64,000 nt of DNA from NCBI GenBank assembly GCA_030168595.1, contig CP115556.1, forward strand, positions 1,488,001-1,552,000. The letters run 5' to 3'. Made by a program: the position numbers and the translations under genes. Within the stretch, counting starts at the first letter, position 1, and every line of letters starts with the position of its first letter. This document shows positions 43,288 through 52,205 of the stretch, one piece after another. This stretch comes from Methanomassiliicoccales archaeon LGM-DZ1. Lineage in GTDB: Archaea; Thermoplasmatota; Thermoplasmata; Methanomassiliicoccales; Methanomethylophilaceae. The notes under the pieces are model-generated. The model was not told where the DNA came from. It was given only the letters and a program-made list of their open reading frames with translations, and did not search any database.

Positions 43288-44436
43288 ATGGAACCTATCG
43301 GCGAGGAACAGGCGTTCGTGTACGTGGAGGGCAGGAAGCTCAGAAGAGGCTATACGACCGGAACATCGGCCGCGGCGGCGGCAGGCGCTGCCGCACGCCT
43401 GCTCCTCACCGGCGCTGCCCCGCCCTACATGCGCATACTGACGCCGAAGGGGATAGACGTGGCCGTCGAGGTGGTCTCGGCAGAGGCGACCCAAGATTGT
43501 GCGCGTGCATCCGTCCGCAAGGACGGGGGCGACGACGCCGACGATACCAACGGGGCGGAGATCTGCGCCGAGGTCTCCCGCATCCCGGAGGGTTTCGAGG
43601 TCGACGGGGGCAGAGGTGTCGGGCGCGTCACCCGCAGGGGGCTGGACCAGCCCGAGGGGAACGCGGCCATCAACCATGTGCCGAGGCAGATGATCGCGGA
43701 TGCGCTCAGGGATGCCGCGGCCGCCGCCGGCTACGGGGGCGGGCTGAAGGCGGTCATAACCGTGCCGGAGGGGGAGGCCATCGCCAGGAAGACGTTCAAC
43801 CCCCGCCTGGGCATCGTCGGGGGCATATCGATCCTGGGGACGTCCGGGATCGTGGAGCCCATGAGCGAAACCGCGCTCCTCGGGTCCATAAAGGCGGAGA
43901 TGAAGGTATTCATGGCCCAGGGCAGGAAATATCTGCTCACGGTGCCGGGGAACTACGGCAAGGATTTCGCCAAGGCATATCCCGGCCTGGAAGGGGACAC
44001 GCCAGTCGAGTGCAGCAATTTCATAGGGGATTTCCTGGACATGGCTGTCGAGATGGGCGCCGAAGGGGTCCTCCTCGTGGGCAACCTGGGCAAGCTGGTG
44101 AAGGTCGCCGGCGGCATCATGAACACCCATTCCCGGAACGCGGACGCCAGGATGGAGATCCTCGCGTCCAATGCGGTCATGGCGGGCGCGGACGCGGAGA
44201 CGGCGAAGCGCATCATGGGCTGCATATCCACCGACGATGCCCTGGAGGTCCTCGCGGAGAAAGGGCTCATCGGGCCCACCATGGACATCCTGATCCCCAA
44301 GATTGAGTTCCATATGCAGCACCGCGTCAGGGGCTCCATTGCGACGGCGGCTGTCGTTTTCTCGACCGAGTTCGGGATACTCGGGGAGACTACGTCCGCG
44401 AAGGCCCTGCTGGCCAAGGTGGAGGCGAAAGAATGA
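43288..44436 (+). CDS. cbiD: Cobalt-precorrin-5B C1-methyltransferase
   Basis: 382 residues with the typical RRGYTTGTSAAAAAGAAA N-terminus, NHVPRQMI, GGISILGTSGIVEPMSE and VLLVGNLGKLVKVAGG. CbiD methylates C1 of the corrin precursor in the anaerobic cobalamin pathway after CbiG has opened the lactone. The stop overlaps the cbiG start by four bases. First gene of the cobalamin run. Confidence 0.95.
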   Translation: MEPIGEEQAFVYVEGRKLRRGYTTGTSAAAAAGAAARLLLTGAAPPYMRILTPKGIDVAVEVVSAEATQDCARASVRKDGGDDADDTNGAEICAEVSRIPEGFEVDGGRGVGRVTRRGLDQPEGNAAINHVPRQMIADALRDAAAAAGYGGGLKAVITVPEGEAIARKTFNPRLGIVGGISILGTSGIVEPMSETALLGSIKAEMKVFMAQGRKYLLTVPGNYGKDFAKAYPGLEGDTPVECSNFIGDFLDMAVEMGAEGVLLVGNLGKLVKVAGGIMNTHSRNADARMEILASNAVMAGADAETAKRIMGCISTDDALEVLAEKGLIGPTMDILIPKIEFHMQHRVRGSIATAAVVFSTEFGILGETTSAKALLAKVEAKE

Positions 44437-45470
44437 AAGCAAGCGTGATAGCGTTCAGCACCAAAGGCTGCGAAACTGCGAAGAAGGTCGCGGAGGCGTT
44501 CCCCGAAGGGGCCGCCGAAGTGTATGCGAAGACGTCCATGGACACTCTCGGAGTCCAAAAGGTAGAATGCAGCATGCACAAATGGACCGAGAATGCGTTC
44601 GCGGAGGACGACGTCATCGTCTTCGTGGGGGCGATCGGCATTGCCGTCAGGGAGATCGCTCCGTTCGTGAAGAGGAAGGACCTCGACCCCGCGGTCATCG
44701 GCATCGATGAGCTGGGACATTACTGCGTGCCTCTACTCTCGGGCCATATCGGGGGCGCGAACGGGTATGCTGTGGAGATCGCCAGGAAGGTCGGGGCCGT
44801 GCCGGTCGTGACCACCGCCACCGACATCAACGGGAAGATCTCCATCGATGCCTGGGCGGTGACCAACGGCCTAGACGTCCAGAACCTCGGCGCTATCAAG
44901 GACGTCTCGTCTGCGGTCCTCTCCGGATCCCCGGTCGGCCTCGTATCGGACATCCCCGTCGCCGGGGAGGTCCCTGAGGAGCTGTCCGGCGGGAAGGATG
45001 CGCCCGTGGGAGTCTACATCGGCTACGATACGTCCGCGAAGCCCTTCCCGGCCACGCTGAGGCTGGTTCCGAGGACCTGCGCCGTCGGCATCGGCTGCCG
45101 CCGCGGCACGCCCGAGGAGGCGATCGCCGCCGCGGTCGACGAAGCGTTCGCGAAGATCGGGCTCCCGAAGGAATCCGCCTGCGGGTTCGCCACCATCGAC
45201 CTGAAGAAGGACGAGGAGGGCCTGATCTCTCTGGCCGGCAGGAGAGGGCTCCCCCTGGCCTGCTATACGGCGGAGGAACTGAAGGAGGTCCCCGGCGAGT
45301 TCTCATCCTCCGGGTTCGTGAAATCGGTCACCGGAGTGGACTGCGTCTGCGAGAGGTCGGCGGTGAGGCTCGCCGGCGGCGGGAAGCTCCTCCTGCGGAA
45401 GCAGGCCGGCAACGGGGTCACCGTCGCCATCGCCGAAAGGGGCATCTCGCCGTCTTTCGGGAAGCGCTGA
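44433..45470 (+). CDS. cbiG: Cobalt-precorrin-5A hydrolase
   Basis: 345 residues. The central domain has FVGAIGIAVREIAPFV and LLSGHIGGANGYAVEIA, and the C-terminal domain has VGIGCRRGTPEEAI and the LASIDLKKDE-like CGFATIDLKKDE. CbiG removes the C2 unit as acetaldehyde before ring contraction is completed. Translationally coupled to cbiD. Confidence 0.95.
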   Translation: MKASVIAFSTKGCETAKKVAEAFPEGAAEVYAKTSMDTLGVQKVECSMHKWTENAFAEDDVIVFVGAIGIAVREIAPFVKRKDLDPAVIGIDELGHYCVPLLSGHIGGANGYAVEIARKVGAVPVVTTATDINGKISIDAWAVTNGLDVQNLGAIKDVSSAVLSGSPVGLVSDIPVAGEVPEELSGGKDAPVGVYIGYDTSAKPFPATLRLVPRTCAVGIGCRRGTPEEAIAAAVDEAFAKIGLPKESACGFATIDLKKDEEGLISLAGRRGLPLACYTAEELKEVPGEFSSSGFVKSVTGVDCVCERSAVRLAGGGKLLLRKQAGNGVTVAIAERGISPSFGKR

Positions 45471-45480
45471 CGGGAGCCTC

Positions 45481-45492
45481 AATCAATCCAAC
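45481..45492. promoter_or_regulatory. AATCAATCCAAC element upstream of cbiJET
   Basis: Second identical copy of the element at 43216-43227, followed after about 20 bases by CCTATTAACGG as the likely TATA region and by the gene at 45543. It suggests that the second cobalamin transcript has its own, similarly controlled promoter. Confidence 0.35.
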
Positions 45493-45542
45493 CCAGGCTT
45501 CCGCGCGTTATCCTATTAACGGGATAGCCCATATGCCGGAGC

Positions 45543-47516
45543 ATGGCAAAGGCACTGGTCTTCGCGGGCACCACCGAAGGCGGGGACATAACAGAGGTTC
45601 TGGCCGCGGCGGGCGTGAAGGTTCATGCCTGCGTGGCCACCGAATACGGCAGGACATCCGTCCGGAAAGCGGAGGGCATCGAGGTCTCCGCGCACCCGCT
45701 GGCACATGATGAGATGCTCGCCCTGATGAAGGAGTATCCTGTGGTGGTCGACGCCACCCATCCCTATGCGTCGAGGATATCTCAGCACGTCAGGGAAGCA
45801 TGCGCGGAGGCAGGCGCGGACTACATAAGGCTGGTCCGCCCCGGGTCCGATGCCGGCGGCGCTGTAATAGTCGGATCGGTCAGGGAGGCCGCCGAGTACC
45901 TCAGTGACAAGGAAGGGAACATCCTCGCCACGACCGGATCCAAGGAGCTTTCGGAGTACACGGCCATACCGGATTACCGGAACAGGGTGTTCGCCCGCGT
46001 CCTCTCGCTCCCCAAGGTGGCCGAGGAGTGCGCGGCCCTGGGGTTCGAGGGGAAGAACATCTTCCTCATGCAGGGCCCGTTCTGCGAGGAGCTCGACTAC
46101 GGCATGCTCCTGCAGACCGGCGCCAAATGGCTGGTGACCAAGGACTCCGGCGTCCCCGGCGGTTTCGGCGAGAAGATGCGCGCCGCCGCCCGCGCAGGCG
46201 CCAGGGTCGTCCTCGTCGGCAGGCCCCCCGAGCAGCCGGGGCAGGGCTTCGCGGAGACCGTCCGCATCCTGGAGGAGAAGCTTGGTGTCCCTCTGCAGAT
46301 GCCCAAGCGCCGCATCGCCGTCGTCGGCATCGGCGTGGGCCCCGGGACCGGCCTGACCTCCGCCGCGGCCGAGGCCGTCCGCTCCAGCGATCTCGTCGTC
46401 GGAGCAGGACGCATGCTGGCTATCCCGGAGGCCGAAGGCAAGCCGAAGCTCGAGGAATATGCCGCGCCGAAGATACTGGCATATCTGAAGGACCATCCCG
46501 AGTACAGGAATGCCGCCCTGCTGTGCTCCGGCGACGTCGGGTTCTACAGCGCCGCCCGGCAGATGCTGGAGCAGGCCGACCCGGAGGAGTTCGAGACCGA
46601 GGCCCACTGCGGCATCTCGTCAGTGCAGTACATGTGCGCCCGCGCGGGCATCCCGTGGCAGGACGTGAACCTGGTCAGCGCCCACGGAAGGGACGCGAAC
46701 GCGGCGGGAGAGGTCAGGACCCACCCCGTATCTTTCCTGATACTGAACGGCGCCGAAGGGACCAGGGAGGTCTGCAGGCAGCTGAACGGGTACGGTCTGG
46801 AAGATGTATCGGTCGATGTCGGCTGCGACCTCGGATACCCGGAGGAGATGTTCGTCAGCGGGCATCCCGCGGACATCCTGAAGGCCGAGCTTGGCAATCT
46901 GTGCTGCGCCCTTGTGTTCAACCCGAGGCCCGACACCAGGGACCCGATCGGCATCCCGGATGCAGATTTCATCAGGGGCGATGCCCCCATGACCAAGTCC
47001 GAGATCAGGTCGCTGTCCGTGGCCAAGCTGAGGCTCTCCCCCGATTCCGTCGTCTACGATGTGGGGGCGGGGACCGGCTCCGTATCGGTAGAGATGGCGC
47101 TGGCGGCATACCGCGGCAGGGTCTATGCGGTGGAGAAGGAGGAAGCGGCCGCGGATCTCATCGATGCCAACAGGAAGAAGCTGGGGGCGCCCAATGTCGA
47201 GATCGTCAAAGGCTTCGCCCCCGAGGCGCTGGAAGGCCTTCCGGCCCCCACCCATGCGTTCATCGGAGGGTCCTCCGGGAACCTGAAGGAGATCGTCTCC
47301 TGCATCCTGGCCAAGAACCCGTCCTGCCGGATAGCGGTCAATGCCGTCACCCTCGAGACCCTCTCCGAGATCCTGGAGATACCCAAGGCCTGCGCCGCCG
47401 ACCAGGAGGAGATCGTCTGCGTGAACGCCGCGGGCGCGAGGCATCTCGGCCGCTACAGCCTCATGACGGCGCAGAACCCCGTGTACATAGCGGTCTTCAG
47501 GGGGCGCGGGAACTGA
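45543..47516 (+). CDS. CbiJ-CbiE-CbiT triple fusion of the anaerobic cobalamin pathway
   Basis: 657 residues. Residues 1 to about 250 are a precorrin-6A reductase (CbiJ/CobK: LVFAGTTEGG, VVDATHPYASRISQHV, LMQGPFCEELD). About 257-470 is the CbiE methylase (RRIAVVGIGVGPGTGLT, LLCSGDVGFYSAARQM, VNLVSAHGRD). About 475-657 is CbiT (FIRGDAPMTKSEIRSLSVAKL, YDVGAGTGSVSVEMA, FIGGSSGNL). It thus reduces the macrocycle and carries out the C5/C15 methylations with decarboxylation. CbiE-CbiT fusions (CobL) are common; adding CbiJ is unusual. No internal stop. Confidence 0.93.
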   Translation: MAKALVFAGTTEGGDITEVLAAAGVKVHACVATEYGRTSVRKAEGIEVSAHPLAHDEMLALMKEYPVVVDATHPYASRISQHVREACAEAGADYIRLVRPGSDAGGAVIVGSVREAAEYLSDKEGNILATTGSKELSEYTAIPDYRNRVFARVLSLPKVAEECAALGFEGKNIFLMQGPFCEELDYGMLLQTGAKWLVTKDSGVPGGFGEKMRAAARAGARVVLVGRPPEQPGQGFAETVRILEEKLGVPLQMPKRRIAVVGIGVGPGTGLTSAAAEAVRSSDLVVGAGRMLAIPEAEGKPKLEEYAAPKILAYLKDHPEYRNAALLCSGDVGFYSAARQMLEQADPEEFETEAHCGISSVQYMCARAGIPWQDVNLVSAHGRDANAAGEVRTHPVSFLILNGAEGTREVCRQLNGYGLEDVSVDVGCDLGYPEEMFVSGHPADILKAELGNLCCALVFNPRPDTRDPIGIPDADFIRGDAPMTKSEIRSLSVAKLRLSPDSVVYDVGAGTGSVSVEMALAAYRGRVYAVEKEEAAADLIDANRKKLGAPNVEIVKGFAPEALEGLPAPTHAFIGGSSGNLKEIVSCILAKNPSCRIAVNAVTLETLSEILEIPKACAADQEEIVCVNAAGARHLGRYSLMTAQNPVYIAVFRGRGN

Positions 47517-47530
47517 GCGTCCGTCCCCGC

Positions 47531-48880
47531 GTGATGATCGCCGCGCCCTCGTCGGGGAGCGGGAAGACCACCGCCGTCTGCGGAATCCTGCAGGCGCTGG
47601 TCAACCGGAAGATGAAGGTCTCGTCGTTCAAGTGCGGGCCCGATTACATCGACCCGATGTTCCATGAGAAGGTCATCGGGACCAAGTCCAGGAACCTCGA
47701 CAGCTTCTTCACCGACGACGGAACGCTCCGCTACCTGTTCGTGCGCGGGTCCGAGGGGACGGACATCTCGGTCATCGAGGCGGTCATGGGCTTCTACGAC
47801 GGCAGGTCGACTGACTCCGTGATCGGCTCGTCGTATGAGATATCAGAGAAGACCCAGACTCCCGTGATACTGCTGGTCAACGGCCGCGGGGCTGCGATCT
47901 CCATCGCAGCTATGGTCAAGGGCTTCAGGGACTTCAGGCCCAACCTCATCAGGGGCTGCATCCTGAACAACGTCAGCGCCCAGACCTTCGCTTCGCTGAA
48001 GCCGGTAATCGAGAAGGAGACCGGGGTCGAAGTTATCGGATACATACCCAAGCTGAAGGACATGGTGCTCAGCAGCAGGCATCTCGGGCTTGTTCTCCCT
48101 GATGAAGTGGAGGAGCTCAGGGACGGCCTGAACAAACTGGCCGGCATCCTCGAGGAATCTCTGGACATCGGGAGGATCATCGAGATCGCCGGGACCGCTC
48201 CGGAGATCTCCGGCGAGGCTCCCGCCCACGGGAAGCTGGACAGGACGGTGAAGGTCGGCCTGGCCTCCGACGAGGCGTTCTGCTTCACCTATGCCGACAA
48301 CATTCTGCTCCTGCAGGAGTGCGGGGCCGAGATCGTCCCCTTCTCGCCCATGAGGGATGCCCGCATACCGGACGGCGTGGAGGGCATAATCCTCTCCGGA
48401 GGGTATCCGGAGCTGCACGGCGCCGAGCTCAGCGGCAACACATCCATGCTCGAGGACATGCGCAGGAAGATCGGCGCCGGGATGCCCGTCCTCGCCGAGT
48501 GCGGCGGCTTCATGTACCTCCACGAGAGGATGGAGGACGCCGACGGGAAGGTATGGCCGATGGCCGGCATAATCAAGGGAGAGGTCAGGAACACGGGGCA
48601 CCTGAAGAGGTTCGGCTACGTCACCCTCTCGTCGGAGGACCCGGGATCCATCATCGCAGGCGGGGTGAAAGGCCACGAGTTCCACTACTGGGACAGTTCC
48701 AACTGCGGCAGCTCGTGGAAGGGCGTGAAGACGTCCGGCAAGGTCTACGACTGCGGCCATGAGGAGGGGAACATATCGGTCGGGTTCCCTCATCTCTATT
48801 ATTATTCCAATCCCGAAGTCCCCTACCGCTTCCTGAAAAGATGCGAAGCGTGGGGCTCCGGGAAGAAGGCCCGATTGTAA
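47531..48880 (+). CDS. cbiA: Cobyrinate (or Ni-sirohydrochlorin) a,c-diamide synthase
   Basis: About 449 residues from a GTG at 47531; ATG 47534 is equally likely. The P-loop is APSSGSGKTTAV and FKCGPDYIDPMFH is diagnostic of CbiA/CobB. The C-terminal class I amidotransferase domain has the nucleophile in VLAECGGFMYLHE and the ILSGGYPELH motif. CfbB of coenzyme F430 synthesis is a close homologue and may be the same protein in some methanogens. The location behind cbiJET supports the cobalamin role. The open frame extends far upstream in the shadow of cbiJET and should be ignored. It is one of the few genes here ending in TAA. Confidence 0.92.
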   Translation: MMIAAPSSGSGKTTAVCGILQALVNRKMKVSSFKCGPDYIDPMFHEKVIGTKSRNLDSFFTDDGTLRYLFVRGSEGTDISVIEAVMGFYDGRSTDSVIGSSYEISEKTQTPVILLVNGRGAAISIAAMVKGFRDFRPNLIRGCILNNVSAQTFASLKPVIEKETGVEVIGYIPKLKDMVLSSRHLGLVLPDEVEELRDGLNKLAGILEESLDIGRIIEIAGTAPEISGEAPAHGKLDRTVKVGLASDEAFCFTYADNILLLQECGAEIVPFSPMRDARIPDGVEGIILSGGYPELHGAELSGNTSMLEDMRRKIGAGMPVLAECGGFMYLHERMEDADGKVWPMAGIIKGEVRNTGHLKRFGYVTLSSEDPGSIIAGGVKGHEFHYWDSSNCGSSWKGVKTSGKVYDCGHEEGNISVGFPHLYYYSNPEVPYRFLKRCEAWGSGKKARL

Positions 48881-48890
48881 AACAGAACGG

Positions 48891-48921
48891 GCCGGAAAGG
48901 GGCCTGCGCCCCTCTCCCGGC
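48891..48921. terminator. Bidirectional hairpin between cbiA and the ZIP gene
   Basis: Inner stem GGGGC/GCCCC with a CTGC loop (48899-48912) inside an outer GCCGG/CCGGC arm (48891-48921). It lies between two convergent genes that end at 48880 and 48922, as expected for a shared transcript end. Confidence 0.5.
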
Positions 48922-49704
48922 TCAGATATCGACGCCGCCCATCAGCGATTCGCTGACCAGGGCGACGGCGAAGCAGATGGCTATCCCGATCAGGAAGATC
49001 AGCATCTGCGTGTTGTCCCTCTTCTCGTGGCGGAACGCCTCCGGGATCATGTCGCACATGGTCACGAAGGCGAAGATGCCGACGGAGAAGCACAGCGCGA
49101 TGCCGGCGGTCTCGAGCCCGCCGGTGTCCATGGCGAAGTACGACACGATGGCGGCCAGCGGGGATATGGCGCTGAAAGCGACAAGGTACAGCCAGGCACG
49201 GTTGTGGCTGTGGGACATGAGCATGGTGGAGGACAGGGAGAACACCACCACGGACTTGTGGAGGCACAGGGCTATGAGCACCATGATGCCGACATCCTCT
49301 CCGGCGATGAACGCCGCCGCGAGGGCGAGGCCGTCGAAGAAGGAATGGATCGCGAGGCCGATGAAGGCCGAGAGCGACGTGATGTCGTGCTCCGTCTCCT
49401 CGCAGGCATCTTCTTTCATCAGATATTTCTTGACCAGGAAATCCGCTACGAACAGCAGGAGGAACCCGCAGAGCATGGCGACGGCCATGGTGTCCTCGGA
49501 GACTCCGTTGTCCCAGCTCCTCTCGAGGGCCTCCGGGAGCAGCATAAGGAACAGCACTCCGACCATCACTCCCGCGCTGAACGTGATCAGGCGGTGCAGG
49601 TCCCTGTGCTTCTCCCTTCCGATGATGAAGGGGATCCTCGCGGCCGCCAGGGTGACCGCGAATATGACCAGTGCGAACACTATGATCGCGGTGTCGTCGT
49701 TCAT
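48922..49704 (-). CDS. ZIP-family metal transporter
   Basis: 260 residues, about eight membrane helices. Helices IV and V hold the metal-site motifs LAIHSFFDGLALA and LCLHKSVVVFSLSS (the HKS-type motif). An acidic/histidine loop (EDACEETEHDI) replaces the usual His-rich loop. ZIP proteins carry Zn, Fe or other divalent metals into the cytoplasm. It is divergent from nikR with palindromic sites between them, which makes nickel-linked control plausible. Confidence 0.9.
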   Translation of the reverse strand: MNDDTAIIVFALVIFAVTLAAARIPFIIGREKHRDLHRLITFSAGVMVGVLFLMLLPEALERSWDNGVSEDTMAVAMLCGFLLLFVADFLVKKYLMKEDACEETEHDITSLSAFIGLAIHSFFDGLALAAAFIAGEDVGIMVLIALCLHKSVVVFSLSSTMLMSHSHNRAWLYLVAFSAISPLAAIVSYFAMDTGGLETAGIALCFSVGIFAFVTMCDMIPEAFRHEKRDNTQMLIFLIGIAICFAVALVSESLMGGVDI

Positions 49705-49779
49705 GCTCCGCCCATTCCCTTCTTTTATTATTAAAAGATGTTTGACTTGTTATTAACAAACGCTTCCGTGCGGCTTCTA

Positions 49780-49812
49780 TGTTATTAATCGGTTTGCAAT
49801 CTCTTAATAACA
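49780..49812. promoter_or_regulatory. Candidate NikR operator
   Basis: TGTTATTAA (49780-49788) and TTAATAACA (49804-49812) form a perfect 9-bp inverted repeat with a 15-base spacer. Such widely spaced half-sites are the style of NikR operators. A further palindrome TTGTTATTAACAA lies at 49747-49759, closer to the ZIP promoter. nikR starts at 49818, so the site covers its promoter. Confidence 0.65.
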
Positions 49813-49817
49813 TCCAC

Positions 49818-50216
49818 ATGTGTAACTCGGACATGGCGATTGTGAGCGTTTCCCTCAGCGAGGAGAACATTGCCGAGCTCGACAGGATACAGGAGACATT
49901 CGGATTCAGCGGGCGCTCGGAGGCTGTCCGTGCGGCCATCGCGTCCGAGATAGAGAAGATGGACGACATGGAGAATCTGAAAGGCCTGACGGAGGGGGTT
50001 CTCATCACCATCCGCCGCGACCATTCGGACCCGTGGATGAGCATAATCCAAGCAAAGCATCAGGACGCCATCAAGACGCAGCTCCATTCTCACCTGAAGA
50101 ACAAGAAATGCCTCGAGGTGATGGTGATCTCCTGCGACGCCGAGGACCTCAAGGAGATGCTCCGGGAGATAGAGCGCACAGGGAAGGCGGACTACGTCAG
50201 ATTCGTGAGCGGGTGA
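49818..50216 (+). CDS. nikR: NikR-type nickel-responsive ribbon-helix-helix regulator
   Basis: About 132 residues from ATG 49818; ATG 49833 (MAIVSVSL) is an alternative. An N-terminal ribbon-helix-helix (VSVSLSEENIAELDRIQETFGFSGRSEAVRAAI) and a C-terminal ACT-like domain follow the NikR plan. The nickel ligands are recognisable as KHQDAIKTQLHSHLKNKKC: the H-x-H pair followed six residues later by Cys, as in E. coli H87, H89, C95, plus an upstream His. It should repress metal uptake or cofactor genes when nickel is sufficient, including itself through the palindrome upstream. Confidence 0.9.
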   Translation: MCNSDMAIVSVSLSEENIAELDRIQETFGFSGRSEAVRAAIASEIEKMDDMENLKGLTEGVLITIRRDHSDPWMSIIQAKHQDAIKTQLHSHLKNKKCLEVMVISCDAEDLKEMLREIERTGKADYVRFVSG

Positions 50217-50354
50217 CCCTCCGAGAACATAGCCAGATGCCGATTTTTTACAAGCGATGGCTTCCCGTCCGCGCGGCCGTCGCGCTCCGTCCAGCACATG
50301 CTCGGAGAATCTATTAAATATCGACTTTCCGATAGAGTTGGCGGATGGATTCAA

Positions 50355-52097
50355 ATGCACTCGGGAAATGCATTAGCGGACAGCGTCAGCGCTGTTTTTT
50401 CGAAGATAGCCGGCAAGCTTAAGACTCTGGGGCGGCGCATCAGGCTCTCCGTCGAGAACGAGGACGAGGAGCTCGAGCCCAGGGACTTCAGCTCTCAGCG
50501 CACGGCCCGCATATCGTCTCCTTCGGCCCGCGGGCTCGGAGCAGGCTATGAGGGGAAGGACGGGAACGGCTCGCCCGTCTACATCAGGAAGCAGTCCGAG
50601 GACGCGGACTTCGGCGGAACGCCGGAGTACACGCCCGTGTACAGGCCGGTCTACGACGACCAGATGAAGGGCTTCGAGACCACCGAGGCCCCCGCCGCCG
50701 AGACCGATGAGGACATGCCCTTTATGTTCCAGAGGAAGAGGCCCGAGTACAAGCGCGTCGATTATACCAAGACCGAGGTCATCACAGGCGAGCCGATCAA
50801 CCAGTACAGCGATGATGCTGTCCCCGACGGTCTCATGGACATAGGGAAGACCGCGCCCGCCGAGGCAGCCCCTGCAGCGGAGGTCCCGGAGGTCCCTGTC
50901 GCTGCCGCTGTTTCCGATCTGACCGAGGAAGCGCCCGCTGCCGAGGTTTCCGCAGAGGTTCCCGAGGCCCCTGTCGCCGTCATCGAGGAGGTGCCTGCAG
51001 AGCCTGAGGCGGCTCCCGTCACAGAGATTCCCGAGGTTCCAGCGGCTGTCAGTGTCTCCGACCTGACCGAGGAGGCCCCCGCCGTTCCTGCGGCAGCAGC
51101 ATCGGAAGCTCCTGCCGAGGCTGCCGCTGTTCCCGAGGCGGAGGTCCCTGAGATTGCTGAGGTATCCGTTCCCGCCGAGCCTGCAGCGGAGGTCCCCGAG
51201 GCACCTGCAGAGGACTCTGCCGAGCCCGAGATCAGCACTGACGACATCATGTTCCAGCTGGCCATCGCAAGCACCGACGCAGAGGCCCTCTATGCCGCGA
51301 TCGAAGAGGCAAGCGCCTTCGTCCGCCCCGAGGCCATCGCGGCCGAGCAGTCTGAGTACGAGGAGAGCAGCGTAGACGCGGCCCTCCTCAGCGAGGCCGC
51401 TGAGGCGGTTCCCGCAGCAGAGGTCCCCGCCGCCGCTGAGGCGCCTTCCGAGCCGGAGCAGCCCGCACATCCGTACAGGATCCCGGAGACCGGCATGCTG
51501 GCACTTCCTGCCGCGGTCTCCGTCGAGGCCCTCGGTGCGCCTGCAGCCTCCGCGCCTGCCATCGCCGCGGCGGCCGAGGTGCCTGTCCTGCCCGCTCCTT
51601 CCGCATCCGCGCCGGTCACCAGCACCGTGGTGGCCGTTCCCAGGCTGCCCAAGAAGACCCTCGAGGAGCTCGAGGCGGAGGCGTCCGAGCGCCAGCCCTT
51701 CCCGGAGCCGTCCTCCGAAGGCATCGCGGCCGGAGAGGACATAGACTACATCGTCCCCTCCTCGCCGCTCAATGTCGCCGAGACCAGGATGACCGGCACC
51801 GTGTCCGGCGTCAGGACCAGGACCGTCACCGAGATCGTCGACCTCGACCGCGACCTGCTGTTCACGGCCAGGGGCGACATGCTCAGCGACGAGATCCTCT
51901 CCATGGACTGCACCTCCGACGATGACTCGGAGCTCCCCGAGGACGGCCTCGAGGGCTATGACCGCAGGTTCAAGATCAGGATGAAGCCCCAGCCCAGGGA
52001 GGCTCCCCGCGCCGCAGTCCAGATCCCCCCGGTCCTGATGAAGATGGGGTACGTCCCCTACCGCTTCACCGGCGACCTGAGGTCCCTGAGGCACTGA
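50355..52097 (+). CDS. Alanine/proline/glutamate-rich protein of unknown function
   Basis: About 580 residues from ATG 50355 (MHSGNALADSVSAVF), with a TATA-like TTAAATAT at about 50322-50329, so the transcript is nearly leaderless. After a basic N-terminal helix the middle (about 180-430) is a low-complexity array of APAAEVPEVPVAA-type units, acidic and probably extended or disordered. A conserved-looking C-terminal part (about 470-580: DLDRDLLFTARGDMLSDEIL, ending VLMKMGYVPYRF) is more regular. No membrane helix is seen. It could be a scaffold or linker protein; I recognise no family. Confidence 0.6.
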   Translation: MHSGNALADSVSAVFSKIAGKLKTLGRRIRLSVENEDEELEPRDFSSQRTARISSPSARGLGAGYEGKDGNGSPVYIRKQSEDADFGGTPEYTPVYRPVYDDQMKGFETTEAPAAETDEDMPFMFQRKRPEYKRVDYTKTEVITGEPINQYSDDAVPDGLMDIGKTAPAEAAPAAEVPEVPVAAAVSDLTEEAPAAEVSAEVPEAPVAVIEEVPAEPEAAPVTEIPEVPAAVSVSDLTEEAPAVPAAAASEAPAEAAAVPEAEVPEIAEVSVPAEPAAEVPEAPAEDSAEPEISTDDIMFQLAIASTDAEALYAAIEEASAFVRPEAIAAEQSEYEESSVDAALLSEAAEAVPAAEVPAAAEAPSEPEQPAHPYRIPETGMLALPAAVSVEALGAPAASAPAIAAAAEVPVLPAPSASAPVTSTVVAVPRLPKKTLEELEAEASERQPFPEPSSEGIAAGEDIDYIVPSSPLNVAETRMTGTVSGVRTRTVTEIVDLDRDLLFTARGDMLSDEILSMDCTSDDDSELPEDGLEGYDRRFKIRMKPQPREAPRAAVQIPPVLMKMGYVPYRFTGDLRSLRH

Positions 52098-52205
52098 ACC
52101 TGCCGGGCCTCCCCGGCCCGGAAACATCTTCCGCTGTTCCTTTTCCGTCATTCCGCGCGCGCGGACTCGTGCGTTTTATAAGCCCAATCCAGATATCTCT
52201 TCCCC

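Noticed and set aside
50880-51600. CRISPR or tandem DNA repeat
   Set aside because: The repetition is at protein level (Ala/Pro/Glu units) with irregular DNA spacing and no spacer structure. It is low-complexity coding sequence. I saw no CRISPR array in the window.
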